Shown here: one piece after another, positions 1 to 9,305 of the stretch
How positions within the stretch are numbered: position 1 is the stretch's first letter
Layout: each line of letters opens with the position of its first letter
Assembly (NCBI GenBank): GCA_945890645.1
Contig: CAMDCV010000006.1
Span: 61,944 to 125,943, forward strand
From: Akkermansia muciniphila
Lineage (GTDB): Bacteria; Verrucomicrobiota; Verrucomicrobiia; Verrucomicrobiales; Akkermansiaceae
Length of the DNA: 64,000 bases
Direction: 5' to 3'
Notes under the pieces: generated by a model
Database searches by the model: none
The model's input: the letters and a program-made list of their open reading frames with translations, nothing else
What the model was told of the DNA's origin: nothing
Program-made: the position numbers and the translations under genes

Positions 1-42
1 TTGTTTGACCAACCAAACGAATTCCACCAATCCTCACCCGCC

Positions 43-1149
43 ATGCTGCGCCCCGCCACACTCCTTTTCACTTCCTGCCTGCTCGCCTCTGGCGAAGAAG
101 CACTGCCTAACGCTTCCCTGCTGCCTACCACCAAAGCGATCTACGAATTGATCCGCAAAAAAGCCGATCTCGAAGCCAAGGACATGCAGCCCTATGCCGA
201 CAAGGTGCCACTTGCAGAAAATGCCGAGATCGCCCTCGTGCCGATTCCCGGCGGAGAATTTCTCATCGGCTCGCCCGCGGAAGAAGAAAAGCGCAATGCC
301 CACGAAGGTCCACAGCGCAAACTGAAAGTCGAACCATTTTGGATGGCGAAAGTTGAGACGACATGGAACTTTTACCGCCCCTACATGGAGAACGGCAAGA
401 ACCGCAACAAAGACGGCACGCTCAATCGCGATTCCAACCTCACCACCAGCGAGGCCCCTGAAATCAAAGATGCCGAAACTCTCGTCGACACCGTCACGCA
501 GCCGACACCACCCTACGTGCCGATGCATTTCTCGATGGGCGATGGTTACTCGAAAGAATACCCTGCCGTCGGTGTCACGCAGCATGCCGCGAATCAATTT
601 TGCCAATGGCTCAGCGCGCAAACCGGCCACTTCTATCGTCTCCCCACCGAAGCCGAATGGGAATACGCCTGTCGCGCCGGCACGACCACCGCCTACTCTT
701 GGGGGAACGACACTAGCCAGATGAAAGACTACGCATGGTATGCGGAAAATTCCGAATTCCAGTACCAAAAAGTCGGCACCAAAAAACCAAACGCTTGGGG
801 CCTGCACGACATGCACGGCAATGCCGCTGAACTCGTGCTCGATCAATTTCTCGCCAACGCTTACGAAAGCTTCAAAGACGGTGCGACGAACCCTTTCACC
901 TACCCCGCCAACCGCTACCCCACCACCGTGCGCGGCGGTCACTGGGATGCCGATGCCGATCAACTCCGCAGCGCCGCACGCCTCGGCACCACGCCCGCTT
1001 GGAAAGTGCGCGATCCCCAAATCCCGAAATCGATCTGGTACTTTACGGATGCCCCATTTCTTGGTTTTCGCATCGTGCGCCCTCTAAAAACGCCTACGCT
1101 CGAGGAAATGCATCGCTACTGGAATACCTCGCCGGGTGAGTCGGAGTAA
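43..1149 (+). CDS. Exported SUMF1/FGE-fold protein
   Basis: The 368-residue product opens with a short hydrophobic stretch that looks like a signal peptide, then carries a SUMF1 (formylglycine-generating-enzyme) fold from about residue 65. Seen motifs are IPGGEFLIGSP, YRLPTEAEWEYACRAG, the MHGNAAEL segment, VRGGHW and the closing GFRIVRP. In true sulfatase-activating enzymes the region after RGGxW contains catalytic cysteines; I do not see them here, so a sulfatase-modifying oxidase role is doubtful and a binding or structural role is as likely. The frame is open to the window edge with a TTG at base 1; I chose ATG 43 because it begins the signal-like segment. The next gene starts 91 bases downstream. 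Confidence 0.85.
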   Translation: MLRPATLLFTSCLLASGEEALPNASLLPTTKAIYELIRKKADLEAKDMQPYADKVPLAENAEIALVPIPGGEFLIGSPAEEEKRNAHEGPQRKLKVEPFWMAKVETTWNFYRPYMENGKNRNKDGTLNRDSNLTTSEAPEIKDAETLVDTVTQPTPPYVPMHFSMGDGYSKEYPAVGVTQHAANQFCQWLSAQTGHFYRLPTEAEWEYACRAGTTTAYSWGNDTSQMKDYAWYAENSEFQYQKVGTKKPNAWGLHDMHGNAAELVLDQFLANAYESFKDGATNPFTYPANRYPTTVRGGHWDADADQLRSAARLGTTPAWKVRDPQIPKSIWYFTDAPFLGFRIVRPLKTPTLEEMHRYWNTSPGESE

Positions 1150-1240
1150 GCGTATAAAAACCTGCGAAAAATTTTCCGCCATTGACCGCATCGCGCTTTG
1201 ACAAGTGGGGTATCCCTTCGCAGACTACGCGTCCACACCC

Positions 1241-2311
1241 ATGCCTACACCCAAACTTTTTATTCCCGGTCCGATTGACGTTTCCCCTGCCACCTACGCG
1301 GCGATGTCGCGTCCGATGATCGGCCACCGCGGCTCTGAGTTCGAAGCTCTCTACGCCTCGACTCAACCCGGCCTGCAACAACTCGCGGGCACGAAGCGTC
1401 CCGTCTTTCTCTCGACTTCCTCGGCCTGGGGTGTGATGGAGGCATCGCTGCGCAATCTCACGCAGAAAAAAGTTCTCACGCTGTGCAATGGCGCGTTTTC
1501 CGACAAGTGGTTCGATGTCGCCAAAAAGTGCGGCAAGGAAGTCGAAAAAATGCAATACGAATGGGGCCAAGCGATCGACCCCGCGCAAGTGCGCACGAAG
1601 CTCGCCGAGGGCGGATTTGATACTGTCACTTTCATCCACAACGAAACCTCCACCGGCGTAATGAGCGATCTCGCGGCGATTGCAAAGGTGGTGAAATCCT
1701 TTCCTGATGTGCTCTTGATCGTCGATACCGTTTCGTCATTTTCCGCCGTGCCCATCGCGATGGATGAGCTCGGCATCGATGTCTTGCTCGCCGGTGTGCA
1801 AAAGGCGATCGCTTTGCCACCCGGCCTCACCGTTTTCGCGATTTCCGAAGCCGCGCTCGAGCGTTCGAAGACCAGCAAAGATCGCGGTTACTACTTTGAC
1901 TTTGTCGAGTTCGAAAAGAATGCCGCTGCCAACAACACGCCCTCCACTCCGGCGATCTCGTTGATCTTTGGCTTGCAGCACATCCTCGAAACCATCGCCG
2001 CCGAAGGCCTCGAAAACCGCTTCGCCCGCCATCGCGATAATAACCAACTGATCCACGCCTGGGCCGCGCGCCATGGCTTCCAACACTTCGCACCCGATGG
2101 CTTCCGCTCGGTATCGCTGAGCTGCTTCCACACACCCGAAGGCTTCGATCAATCCGCGTTCATCAAGAACCTGAAAACGAAGCACAACTTCCTCATCAAC
2201 GGCGGCTACGGCAAGATCAAAGGCCTCACCTTCCGCATCTCTAACATGGGCAACGAAACCGCCACCACCATGAACGAACTCATCGCCGCCATGGACGATG
2301 TCTTAGGCTAA
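1241..2311 (+). CDS. Class V PLP aminotransferase (alanine-glyoxylate / phosphoserine type)
   Basis: A 356-residue fold-type I PLP enzyme of the alanine-glyoxylate/serine-pyruvate aminotransferase group. It opens with PGPIDVSPATYAAM and GHRGSEFEALY, has the DTVSSF aspartate segment, and the PLP lysine lies in AGVQKAIALPPG. ATG 1241 was preferred to an upstream GTG because the family normally begins just before the PGP motif. Enzymes of this group replace SerC in some bacteria and archaea. The next gene, only 18 bases away, carries a SerB-like phosphatase domain, so this pair may perform the last two steps of serine synthesis: phosphohydroxypyruvate to phosphoserine, then to serine. That role is inference; alanine-glyoxylate transamination is the alternative. 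Confidence 0.85.
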   Translation: MPTPKLFIPGPIDVSPATYAAMSRPMIGHRGSEFEALYASTQPGLQQLAGTKRPVFLSTSSAWGVMEASLRNLTQKKVLTLCNGAFSDKWFDVAKKCGKEVEKMQYEWGQAIDPAQVRTKLAEGGFDTVTFIHNETSTGVMSDLAAIAKVVKSFPDVLLIVDTVSSFSAVPIAMDELGIDVLLAGVQKAIALPPGLTVFAISEAALERSKTSKDRGYYFDFVEFEKNAAANNTPSTPAISLIFGLQHILETIAAEGLENRFARHRDNNQLIHAWAARHGFQHFAPDGFRSVSLSCFHTPEGFDQSAFIKNLKTKHNFLINGGYGKIKGLTFRISNMGNETATTMNELIAAMDDVLG

Positions 2312-2329
2312 CGGATTCCAATCTGACAA

Positions 2330-3448
2330 ATGCAACTCCACATTTCGATCGATGACCAGTGGCTCACTTTGTCCGATGGCGATGAAGTGATTCGAGAGTA
2401 TCCCATTTCCTCGGGTGCGAAGGGAGTGGGTTTCACCAAGGACAGTTACCGCACGCCGACGGGGCAATTTCGCATCTGTGAAAAAATTGGCTACGAACAA
2501 GCACTCGGCACGATTTTTCAAAAGCGCGAACCTGTCGGACTGTGGACGCCTGGCGATACCACCGATGGCGATCTGATCACTTCGCGCATCCTTCGCCTCG
2601 ATGGCATGGATGCGCAAAACAAAAATACCTTAGAGCGCTGCATCTACATTCACGGCACCAACCAAGAAGAACTCATCGGCATTCCCGCGAGCCATGGCTG
2701 CATTCGCTTGTCGAACATTGACATCGTCGAGCTCTTCGATCTCACTCCGCTCGATACCGAAGTTTTCATCGAACCACCGACCCGCAAGCGCGGCAAGATC
2801 GCGTTCTTTGATTGCGATTCCACTTTGTCCAGCATCGAAGGCATCGATGAACTCGCACGCGAACGCGGCGATGCGGTGTTCCAAGAAATCGTCGCACTGA
2901 CAAATGCCGGTATGAATGGCTCTGTGCCCTTGCATGAAGTTTTTCCGCGTCGCATGGACATCCTGCGACCAGACAAAACCACTTGCGATGCAGTGGCGAA
3001 GCGCTACATCGACACCATCGTACCGGGCGTCAGAGAAACCCTGCAAACCTTGCGCGACGACGATTGGACCATCGTCATCATCAGTGGTGGCTTCGCGCCA
3101 CTCATACAGCCACTTGCCGCGGAGTTGCAGATCCCCTTCGTCGAGGCTGTGCCCTTGCACCATGATGCAGAAGGAAATTACAGCGGCTACGGTGCAGACT
3201 ACCCGACCACCCGCAATGGCGGCAAACCGGAAATCATCCGCGAGTGGAAACAGGCGATGCTCCCCAAGACCACCATTATGGTCGGCGACGGCATTTCTGA
3301 TTTCGAAGCATCGAGTGAAGTCGATCTCTTTATCGGCTTCGGTGGCGTGGTCGCCCGTGATGCCGTGAAACAAAAAGCCGCGCATTTCATCGAATCATTT
3401 CCCGACCTTCTCCCGCTGGCCAAACAGGCCACTAAGAAAAAGTCGTGA
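2330..3448 (+). CDS. L,D-transpeptidase (YkuD) fused to a SerB-like HAD phosphatase
   Basis: The 372-residue protein has two domains. Residues about 1-150 form a YkuD L,D-transpeptidase domain with the catalytic signature IHGTN...GIPASHGCIRLS (His and Cys visible). From about residue 158 a HAD hydrolase follows with all four motifs: FFDCDST (DxDxT), IISGG, the GGKPEII lysine and GDGISDFEA; the DCDST-SSIEGIDELA segment resembles phosphoserine phosphatase. No signal peptide is visible, although YkuD enzymes normally act outside the membrane. The upstream aminotransferase ends 18 bases before, suggesting co-transcription and a serine-biosynthetic role for the HAD half. There is no stop codon or frame change at the junction. 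What the YkuD half does in the cytoplasm is unknown. Confidence 0.85.
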   Translation: MQLHISIDDQWLTLSDGDEVIREYPISSGAKGVGFTKDSYRTPTGQFRICEKIGYEQALGTIFQKREPVGLWTPGDTTDGDLITSRILRLDGMDAQNKNTLERCIYIHGTNQEELIGIPASHGCIRLSNIDIVELFDLTPLDTEVFIEPPTRKRGKIAFFDCDSTLSSIEGIDELARERGDAVFQEIVALTNAGMNGSVPLHEVFPRRMDILRPDKTTCDAVAKRYIDTIVPGVRETLQTLRDDDWTIVIISGGFAPLIQPLAAELQIPFVEAVPLHHDAEGNYSGYGADYPTTRNGGKPEIIREWKQAMLPKTTIMVGDGISDFEASSEVDLFIGFGGVVARDAVKQKAAHFIESFPDLLPLAKQATKKKS

Positions 3449-3481
3449 TCGAGTGAAACGCGCGGCCTTCGCTTTTTCGAC

Positions 3482-3901
3482 TCAATAAAGCTCCGCGAGA
3501 TATTTCAGCAGATCACTCGTGGTCACGATGCCGACGAGCTTGTGATCTTCCACGACAGGAAGGCAATGGAAGTCGCCTTTGCAGAGGATTTCTGCGGCTT
3601 CGTGCACGGTCGTTTGGGGTGTGACGGTGATAGGATCGCTGGACATGACTTGTTCGAGCGTGAAGGTGTGGTCCAAGGTGGCATCGACGGCGCGATCATC
3701 GGCACCAAAGGCATCGCCGAAGCTGATACGCAGCAAATCGCTCCACGAAATAATGCCTTTTAACGCATCGCCGCTGACGACTGGCAAATGATGCACTCCG
3801 GACTCAACCATCAGTTTGCGGGCTTGGGAAATGGGCTCACCGTGATGAATGCTGATCACAGTGGTGGACATCAATTTGCGAATGGGTTCGTTCTTTCTCA
3901 T
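3482..3901 (-). CDS. Tandem CBS-domain protein
   Basis: A 139-residue protein made almost only of two CBS domains, roughly residues 5-60 and 80-139. Visible features are MSTTVISIHHGEPISQA, VHHLPVV, then a second MSSDPITVTPQTTVHEAA and HCLPVVEDHKLVGIVT. CBS pairs bind adenosyl nucleotides and usually regulate a partner enzyme or channel; no partner domain is fused here. The longer frame starts with TTG at 3922; I prefer ATG 3901. The gene is convergent with the preceding fusion gene, with 33 bases between stops, and divergent from sufS. The true partner cannot be told from context. Confidence 0.85.
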   Translation of the reverse strand: MRKNEPIRKLMSTTVISIHHGEPISQARKLMVESGVHHLPVVSGDALKGIISWSDLLRISFGDAFGADDRAVDATLDHTFTLEQVMSSDPITVTPQTTVHEAAEILCKGDFHCLPVVEDHKLVGIVTTSDLLKYLAELY

Positions 3902-4037
3902 AGCGGAATAAGAATATTCCAACCGATCCCGTTAGGCTCTGCCTTGATTGCTTTTGATGATGCATCTTTTATCAAAAATTAAAAATCTCGTGAAGAAACA
4001 GGGTGGAAAAGCAAAAAAACCATGGCATGATCTCCGC

Positions 4038-5249
4038 GTGAGTTATCTCCTGCCAGCGCGCGAACAATTTCCCATTCTGCACCAACAAATCAACGGCCAG
4101 CCCTTGATCTATCTGGACAATGCCGCCACCACCCAGAAACCACTCGCCGTCCTCGATGCCTCGCGCGCCTACTACGAGACCATCAATGCCAACATCCACC
4201 GCGGCACCCACGCCCTCGCCCGCGCCGCAACGGCGGCCTACGAAGCTGCGAGAAAAACGGTCGCCACCCACCTCGGCTGCACCGATCCTGATGAGTTGAT
4301 TTTCACTTCAGGCTGCACCGACTCGATCAACCTCGCCGCCCACTGCCTCAGCGCACGACTGCAGCCGGGCGATGAAATTCTCATCTCCACCCTCGAACAC
4401 CACGCGAACATCGTCCCATGGCAAATGGCCTGCGAACGCACTGGTGCGATTCTCAAAGTCATCCCCTGCGATGATCACGGCGTGCTCGATCAAGAGGCCT
4501 TCAAATCCCTGCTCAACGAGCGCACCAAAGTCCTCGCTCTCGGTTGGATCTCGAATGCCTTTGGCACCGTCCATCCGATTGTGGCAATGACCGCTCTCGC
4601 CAAACAACAGGGTGCCATCGTGCTCATCGATGCCGCTCAAGCCGTGCCGCATCTCACGATCGACGTGAAATCTCTCGGCTGCGATCTGCTCACCTTTTCC
4701 GGCCACAAAGTCTATGCCCCGACAGGCATCGGCGCACTGTGGGGTCGGCGTGAATTGTTAGAGTCCCTACCGCCCTACCGCGGCGGCGGCGAGATGATCA
4801 AAGAAGTCAGCTTCACCGGTACCACGTACAACGACCTCCCCTTCAAGTACGAAGCCGGCACCCCGAACATCGAGGGAGCGATTGCCTTCGCGGCGGCATT
4901 GGATTTTGTTGATTCTATCGGAAAAGCCGCCATCCAGCACCACGAGACTGCTCTCATGCGGGCGGCGGAAATGGAACTCCAACAGATCGACGGAATCCGC
5001 CTCTACGGTCCAGCAGATCGCTGCGGCGCTTTGTCCTTTGCCGTCGATGGCGTCCACGCCTATGACCTCGGCACTTTTCTCGATCAAATGGGAGTCGCCG
5101 TGCGCACTGGCCATCATTGCTGCCAGCCGCTCATGGCACGCTTCGGCATCACCGGCACCACACGCGCGTCCTTTGCTCTCTACAACACGCTTGAGGAAAT
5201 AGCCGCCTTTGGTACTGCCACCCGCCGCGCCGTGCGTATGTTACGATAA
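4038..5249 (+). CDS. sufS: Cysteine desulfurase, SufS type
   Basis: PLP-dependent enzyme that removes sulfur from cysteine for Fe-S cluster assembly in the cytoplasm. Seen: LIYLDNAATTQKP near the N terminus, NANIHRGTHALA, the PLP lysine in FSGHKVYAPTGIG, and the persulfide cysteine in RTGHHCCQPLM, which places it in the SufS/CsdA group rather than IscS. The frame extends to TTG 3948, adding a lysine-rich 30-residue stretch; GTG 4038 gives 403 residues, the usual SufS length, and is preferred without a clear ribosome binding site. No sufBCD or sufE neighbours are present, so the gene is detached from the usual suf operon. Confidence 0.88.
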   Translation: MSYLLPAREQFPILHQQINGQPLIYLDNAATTQKPLAVLDASRAYYETINANIHRGTHALARAATAAYEAARKTVATHLGCTDPDELIFTSGCTDSINLAAHCLSARLQPGDEILISTLEHHANIVPWQMACERTGAILKVIPCDDHGVLDQEAFKSLLNERTKVLALGWISNAFGTVHPIVAMTALAKQQGAIVLIDAAQAVPHLTIDVKSLGCDLLTFSGHKVYAPTGIGALWGRRELLESLPPYRGGGEMIKEVSFTGTTYNDLPFKYEAGTPNIEGAIAFAAALDFVDSIGKAAIQHHETALMRAAEMELQQIDGIRLYGPADRCGALSFAVDGVHAYDLGTFLDQMGVAVRTGHHCCQPLMARFGITGTTRASFALYNTLEEIAAFGTATRRAVRMLR

Positions 5250-5308
5250 TCAACTATTCTACTCGATTCATAGAAAGAATGGATCAAGTTATCGTTTATA
5301 TAAACAAA

Positions 5309-5332
5309 ACAGCCCTGGCGAACCAGGGCTGT
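5309..5332 (-). terminator. Rho-independent terminator of the HU gene
   Basis: A perfect 10-base stem (ACAGCCCTGG / CCAGGGCTGT) with a four-base loop, followed on the minus strand by TTTTGTTT. It lies 37 bases past the HU stop codon. Confidence 0.85.
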
Positions 5333-5368
5333 GAAGGGTTAGGTTTTTATACAATTGCTATCAAACAA

Positions 5369-5644
5369 TTACAGACCAGCTTTAAGGCTGCTGGATGCTT
5401 TGAAGCCCACGGATTTCGAAGCGGCGATTTTCATCGACTCTCCGGTCTTCGGATTACGACCCATACGGGCGGCACGCTTCTTCACGGTGAAGGTTCCGAA
5501 TCCGATAAGTTGTACTTTCTTGGTCTTCTTGATTCCTCCAGCGATAGCTTCGAGGACGTTGTTTACGGCATCTTCAGCGGACCGTTTGGTCGCTTCTTTG
5601 CCCATTGCTTTTTGCACTGCTTCAATAAGTTCGGCTTTGTTCAT
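5369..5644 (-). CDS. HU/IHF-family DNA-binding protein
   Basis: A 91-residue histone-like protein that bends and compacts DNA. The start MNKAELIEAVQKAMG, the central FGTFTVKKRAARMGRNPKTG (beta-arm with the conserved RNPKTG), and the C-terminal helix match the HU/IHF family over its full length. The open frame runs 27 codons further upstream, but that extension has no family counterpart; ATG 5644 is the expected start. It is a single-gene unit with its own strong terminator. Whether it is HU-alpha-like or IHF-like cannot be decided from this sequence alone. Confidence 0.93.
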   Translation of the reverse strand: MNKAELIEAVQKAMGKEATKRSAEDAVNNVLEAIAGGIKKTKKVQLIGFGTFTVKKRAARMGRNPKTGESMKIAASKSVGFKASSSLKAGL

Positions 5645-5879
5645 GGCGGGAATCTTTTTGACGAAAAAACCCCTATACTTGCAAGATAAAATCAACAAAC
5701 ACCGAAAATATTTTTTGCCCCACAACGCAACATATTCTTGACATTATTCAATCGATTCCTGAGCGCGACAGCGCATTCGAACTATATTCCACTTGCCACT
5801 AACATAGTAAAATCATTTTATCTAACGAAATAACATTGTCTTGTCATCTCGATGATTCACAGCGAAAACAGACAAAGTC

Positions 5880-7259
5880 ATGCAGGAATTTGACATCACT
5901 TTGCCGCGCGCGGTGCGCAGCGTGGAGGCGGCCGCGCTGGGCATCCCGACGCGACAAAGCCTCAACGAAGAGTTGATGATCGTCGAGCGGGCCCAACAGC
6001 GCGGATGGTTCACTCCCGATGAGGATGAGCAGATCCGCACGCGCTACAGCCAATACCTATCTTCGCGCATGGCACTGCTATCCACCTTGGAGCAAGTGGA
6101 AAACATGTTGCAGGGATTGAAACGTGATTGGAATAGCAACTTGCCCTATTTTGTCACCGCTTTCACTGCCGCCTGTCTATTGGTGCGTGGTTCTACGTTT
6201 GTGGTCGAGCTCGCCCGCTCACGCCCGGTGGTTTGGAAAAAGCTTGATGAACCGGAGCAGCGTTTTGGCCTGCCACGCTATACATTTTCCTCCTTGCACA
6301 AGTCCGTCACGGATCGCAAACGCCTGAAACAATTCCGCCAGGCTGTGGATTTCTATCGCGCCAACCGAGACGAAATTCTCGCGCTTGGTGATCAAGAAGG
6401 ATACCGCCCCCTCATCGCCTTGCTGCGCGACGAAGAAGAGTATCTGCAAAAACACGCCCAAGGACAATGGCGCGGACGACTCTGGTATCGCTGGTTTTCT
6501 TTTTTGCGCAGCCACCATTCGGGCTATAGGCGGGTGATGTTTCATATCTTCCGCTGGTCGGGCTCTGCGATCGCTGAAATGCGCCAACCTGGTGTTAAAG
6601 CAAGTGGCGCGCCGAAGCGCATCACGGATGACCAACGACAAGCACTCGTATCGATGGCCCGCCCGGGCGATGTGTTTATCACACGTCATGATGATGCCGT
6701 TTCGAACTGGTTTCTTCCGGGGTTCTGGCCGCATGCCGCTCTCTATCTCGGATCCGCCGCTGACTTAGAAGCGATTACTGGTGCACTCCCGCCGGCTCTA
6801 CGCACGCGCTACCGCGACGCCACTCGATTTTTGGAAGCTAAGAAGGACGGTGTACGCTTGCGACCTGCCGAGGAGACACTGGCCGTCGATGCCTGTCTCT
6901 TACTACGTCCAACGCTTAAGGCAACAAGCTTATCCGAGGCTTTGACTCGTGCGCTTTCCCATGAGGGGAAACTCTATGATTTCCTTTTTGATTTCCGCAC
7001 TGCGGATCGTCTGGCCTGCACTGAGGTGATCTACCGCACGTATCATGGCTTCCCGCCCGTGGACTTCCATTTGATCATCAAATCCGGCCGCGCCTGCATT
7101 CCCGCGGAGGAAATGATCGATCAAGCACTCGCCTGTGGATTCACACTGATCGCCTCGTGCAACATCGAAGACGGCACGATCCGCACCGGAGAGCACGCGC
7201 TCGCTGATTTGCAACAGTCGCGAGGTTCCCTTAGCGCTGAGGCCCGTTCAACCAAATAA
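5880..7259 (+). CDS. YiiX/YebB-type permuted NlpC/P60 cysteine hydrolase
   Basis: A 459-residue protein. The N-terminal half is helical with one hydrophobic stretch near residues 85-110 (YFVTAFTAACLLV). The C-terminal half resembles YiiX-like circularly permuted NlpC/P60 (papain-fold) hydrolases: RPGDVFITR, then a catalytic-type histidine in WPHAALYLG and, later, the cysteine in ADRLACTEVIYRTY, in the permuted His-before-Cys order. Members of this family hydrolyse amide or thioester bonds; the substrate is unknown here. Its end overlaps the convergent LptF/G-like gene by 12 bases. Confidence 0.7.
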   Translation: MQEFDITLPRAVRSVEAAALGIPTRQSLNEELMIVERAQQRGWFTPDEDEQIRTRYSQYLSSRMALLSTLEQVENMLQGLKRDWNSNLPYFVTAFTAACLLVRGSTFVVELARSRPVVWKKLDEPEQRFGLPRYTFSSLHKSVTDRKRLKQFRQAVDFYRANRDEILALGDQEGYRPLIALLRDEEEYLQKHAQGQWRGRLWYRWFSFLRSHHSGYRRVMFHIFRWSGSAIAEMRQPGVKASGAPKRITDDQRQALVSMARPGDVFITRHDDAVSNWFLPGFWPHAALYLGSAADLEAITGALPPALRTRYRDATRFLEAKKDGVRLRPAEETLAVDACLLLRPTLKATSLSEALTRALSHEGKLYDFLFDFRTADRLACTEVIYRTYHGFPPVDFHLIIKSGRACIPAEEMIDQALACGFTLIASCNIEDGTIRTGEHALADLQQSRGSLSAEARSTK

Positions 7260-8597
7260 CGGCCAAAGCGCGCGCCCTGTGACCCGGCGCTGCATCAGCC
7301 AGCTTCCTAATAACGCGAAAAATCCGATCGGCAGCCAAGCGGCGACATACGGCGACAAATTGCCGGATTCTCCTAACGCCAGTGCGACCGACGTAAACAA
7401 TACCAAATGAATCGCGAAGATGATGGTCATCGCCATACTACCTCCATGGGCTCGTCTCGTGACAAACAAGGACATGGGAACGGCAAGCATCACATACACC
7501 AAGCACGTCATGGGCAAGGAAAAGCGATAGTGCCACTGCGTCGTGTAACGCGAATAATCGCCCTCCATTCCAGCCTCACTCATGTCACTGCGTCGCATGC
7601 TAGTCAGGTCGGGCACACCGAGGTGACGAACATCGAGCCCGACTTTCACAATCTGTGCCGGCGTTTCCTTCCAGGTTTTTTTGATGTAGGGCTCGGGTGG
7701 ACTGACAAATACCGGCGCTTCGTTTTTGTGGTGGTCTGTCAATTCAACACCCACAAATTTCCACTGCCGCTCCGATTCTTCCCAGCTCGCTTCTTTAGCA
7801 TACAATCGCGATGCCAGTGATCCATCCTTGTGCAGAGTCGTGACTTCCACACCTTTCAAGGGCATGCCTTTGTCATAGTCGCGAGGGATTTCCGTAACCA
7901 TCCACATGCGACGCCCTTTCGCGTAATAAAAAACGGTGTTGCCCATCAACTTGCCGGACTTGCCGCGCGCTTCATCGAAATTTGCCGACTTCATGCCCTC
8001 GGCCATCGGCGCCCATTGATAATTGCAGCCAAGATAAAACAAGGAGGCTAGCAACCCGCACACATACAAGGGCATCATGACCCGCCACATACTGCGACCA
8101 CTTTGCAACGCTGCAATGATTTCACGGGAACGCGATACGCGCACCACACAGTACATCGCCGCAAACAATACGCCAAACGGCAACAGCAGGTTGACAATCG
8201 ATGGCGCCAAACGGGAGTAATACAACCAGGTGCTCGTGCCGAGACTATCCCCCTCTCCCAAACGCGTCGCATTCCCGGAAAAATCGATCAGGAAATAGAT
8301 CAACAAGATGCCGCCATAACACACCAACAAGGCCTGCAAGTACTCGCGGGTCAGCCAACGCGCTAAAATACCCGCTCTCCAATACAGCAAGGATGCGATG
8401 AAGGGCAAAAAAAACACCACCGCCAGAATGTGCGGTCGCAAGCCGTGCATGAAGCGATCGGCATCTGGAAATCCTCGCAAATGCACACGCACCTGCTCGT
8501 GCTCAATGGGCAGCCGCCACCAGCATAGCCCAATCCCCAACAACAGCATCAATGCCGCCGTCCATCCTCTCTTGCTTACTAATACCCCCTGTTGCAA
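7248..8597 (-). CDS. LptF/LptG-family (YjgP/YjgQ) permease
   Basis: A 449-residue membrane protein with N-terminal helices, a large soluble domain (about residues 190-340) and C-terminal helices, the layout of LptF/LptG subunits of the lipopolysaccharide export transporter. Typical segments are ILARWLTREYLQALL, LLLPFGVLFAAMYCVVRVSRSREIIAALQSG, and YRFSLPMTCLVYVMLAVPMSL. An extra hydrophobic segment lies at the very N terminus. The frame starts with TTG 8597; ATG 8549 is an alternative that removes 16 residues. No lptB or second permease gene is adjacent, so which of LptF or LptG it represents is not resolved. It implies a Gram-negative envelope. Confidence 0.8.
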   Translation of the reverse strand: MQQGVLVSKRGWTAALMLLLGIGLCWWRLPIEHEQVRVHLRGFPDADRFMHGLRPHILAVVFFLPFIASLLYWRAGILARWLTREYLQALLVCYGGILLIYFLIDFSGNATRLGEGDSLGTSTWLYYSRLAPSIVNLLLPFGVLFAAMYCVVRVSRSREIIAALQSGRSMWRVMMPLYVCGLLASLFYLGCNYQWAPMAEGMKSANFDEARGKSGKLMGNTVFYYAKGRRMWMVTEIPRDYDKGMPLKGVEVTTLHKDGSLASRLYAKEASWEESERQWKFVGVELTDHHKNEAPVFVSPPEPYIKKTWKETPAQIVKVGLDVRHLGVPDLTSMRRSDMSEAGMEGDYSRYTTQWHYRFSLPMTCLVYVMLAVPMSLFVTRRAHGGSMAMTIIFAIHLVLFTSVALALGESGNLSPYVAAWLPIGFFALLGSWLMQRRVTGRALWPLFG

Positions 8598-8816
8598 CGT
8601 GCCACTTACTTACGCAAAATTTCATTTGCTGGCAATCTCGCATTCCGACAAATGCAAAACTCATCGCGCACGACCAGAGATCATATCACCATACCGTCAC
8701 AAAGTTTGGCATTGGATTGCAGGCCTCCTCATACTACAATTCCCAATCACCCGATGAAACGACCCCACGGAGTTTGGAAAGCGCAACGAGTATTCACCGA
8801 ATCCTCCTCCGCCGCC

Positions 8817-9305
8817 ATGGCGCTCGAATACAGCCTGCCGACCACCCACAAGGCCAGCGAACGACTCCTGATCGGACGCCACGAATGGATAGGCCTGCCG
8901 GAATTTGGTTTGCAACCCTGGGTTGCGAAAACGGATAGCGGCGCTCGCACCTCGACACTCCATGCCACTGACATCACCGTATCCCCCGATGGCCAGAGAG
9001 TCCGTTTCACCACGACTTGCAGCGATCATACCACACTCATTTGCGAGGCTCCGATCGTGCGCTGCAAAATCATCCGCAGTTCCGCAGGGATCGCCGAGCA
9101 ACGCGTCATCATCGCCACCACTGCCATCTTCGCCGGTGGTCTATCATTTCCCATCGAGCTCACCCTCGCCGACCGCAGCAATATGAAATGTCCCGTTTTG
9201 CTCGGCCGCCGCGCCATGGCCGGCTATTTTCTCATCGATCCCCAATCGGACTACCTCCTCGGCAATCAAAACGATTTTTTCCAAACCGCAATTCCCTCTT
9301 CATGA
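8817..9305 (+). CDS. Retropepsin-like (ATP-dependent zinc protease family, DUF785) protein
   Basis: A 162-residue protein of the family often labelled ATP-dependent zinc protease. The segment [13 protein letters not shown] is followed by [14 protein letters not shown], with a D-S-G retropepsin-type aspartate, and later [18 protein letters not shown]. It overlaps rimK by four bases (ATGA), so the two are translationally coupled. Family members are frequently linked to RimK, and a role in trimming glutamate tails added by RimK is plausible; that is inference. The open frame extends further upstream; ATG 8817 gives the family length, with ATG 8754 possible. Confidence 0.75.
   Translation: MALEYSLPTTHKASERLLIGRHEWIGLPEFGLQPWVAKTDSGARTSTLHATDITVSPDGQRVRFTTTCSDHTTLICEAPIVRCKIIRSSAGIAEQRVIIATTAIFAGGLSFPIELTLADRSNMKCPVLLGRRAMAGYFLIDPQSDYLLGNQNDFFQTAIPSS

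Noticed and set aside
34..1020. Long antisense frame under the SUMF1 gene
   Set aside because: A 328-residue open frame on the minus strand is a codon-bias shadow of the real gene; it has no domain or start context.
43..1149. True formylglycine-generating enzyme
   Set aside because: The catalytic cysteine region of FGE is not visible after RGGHW and no sulfatase gene adjoins.
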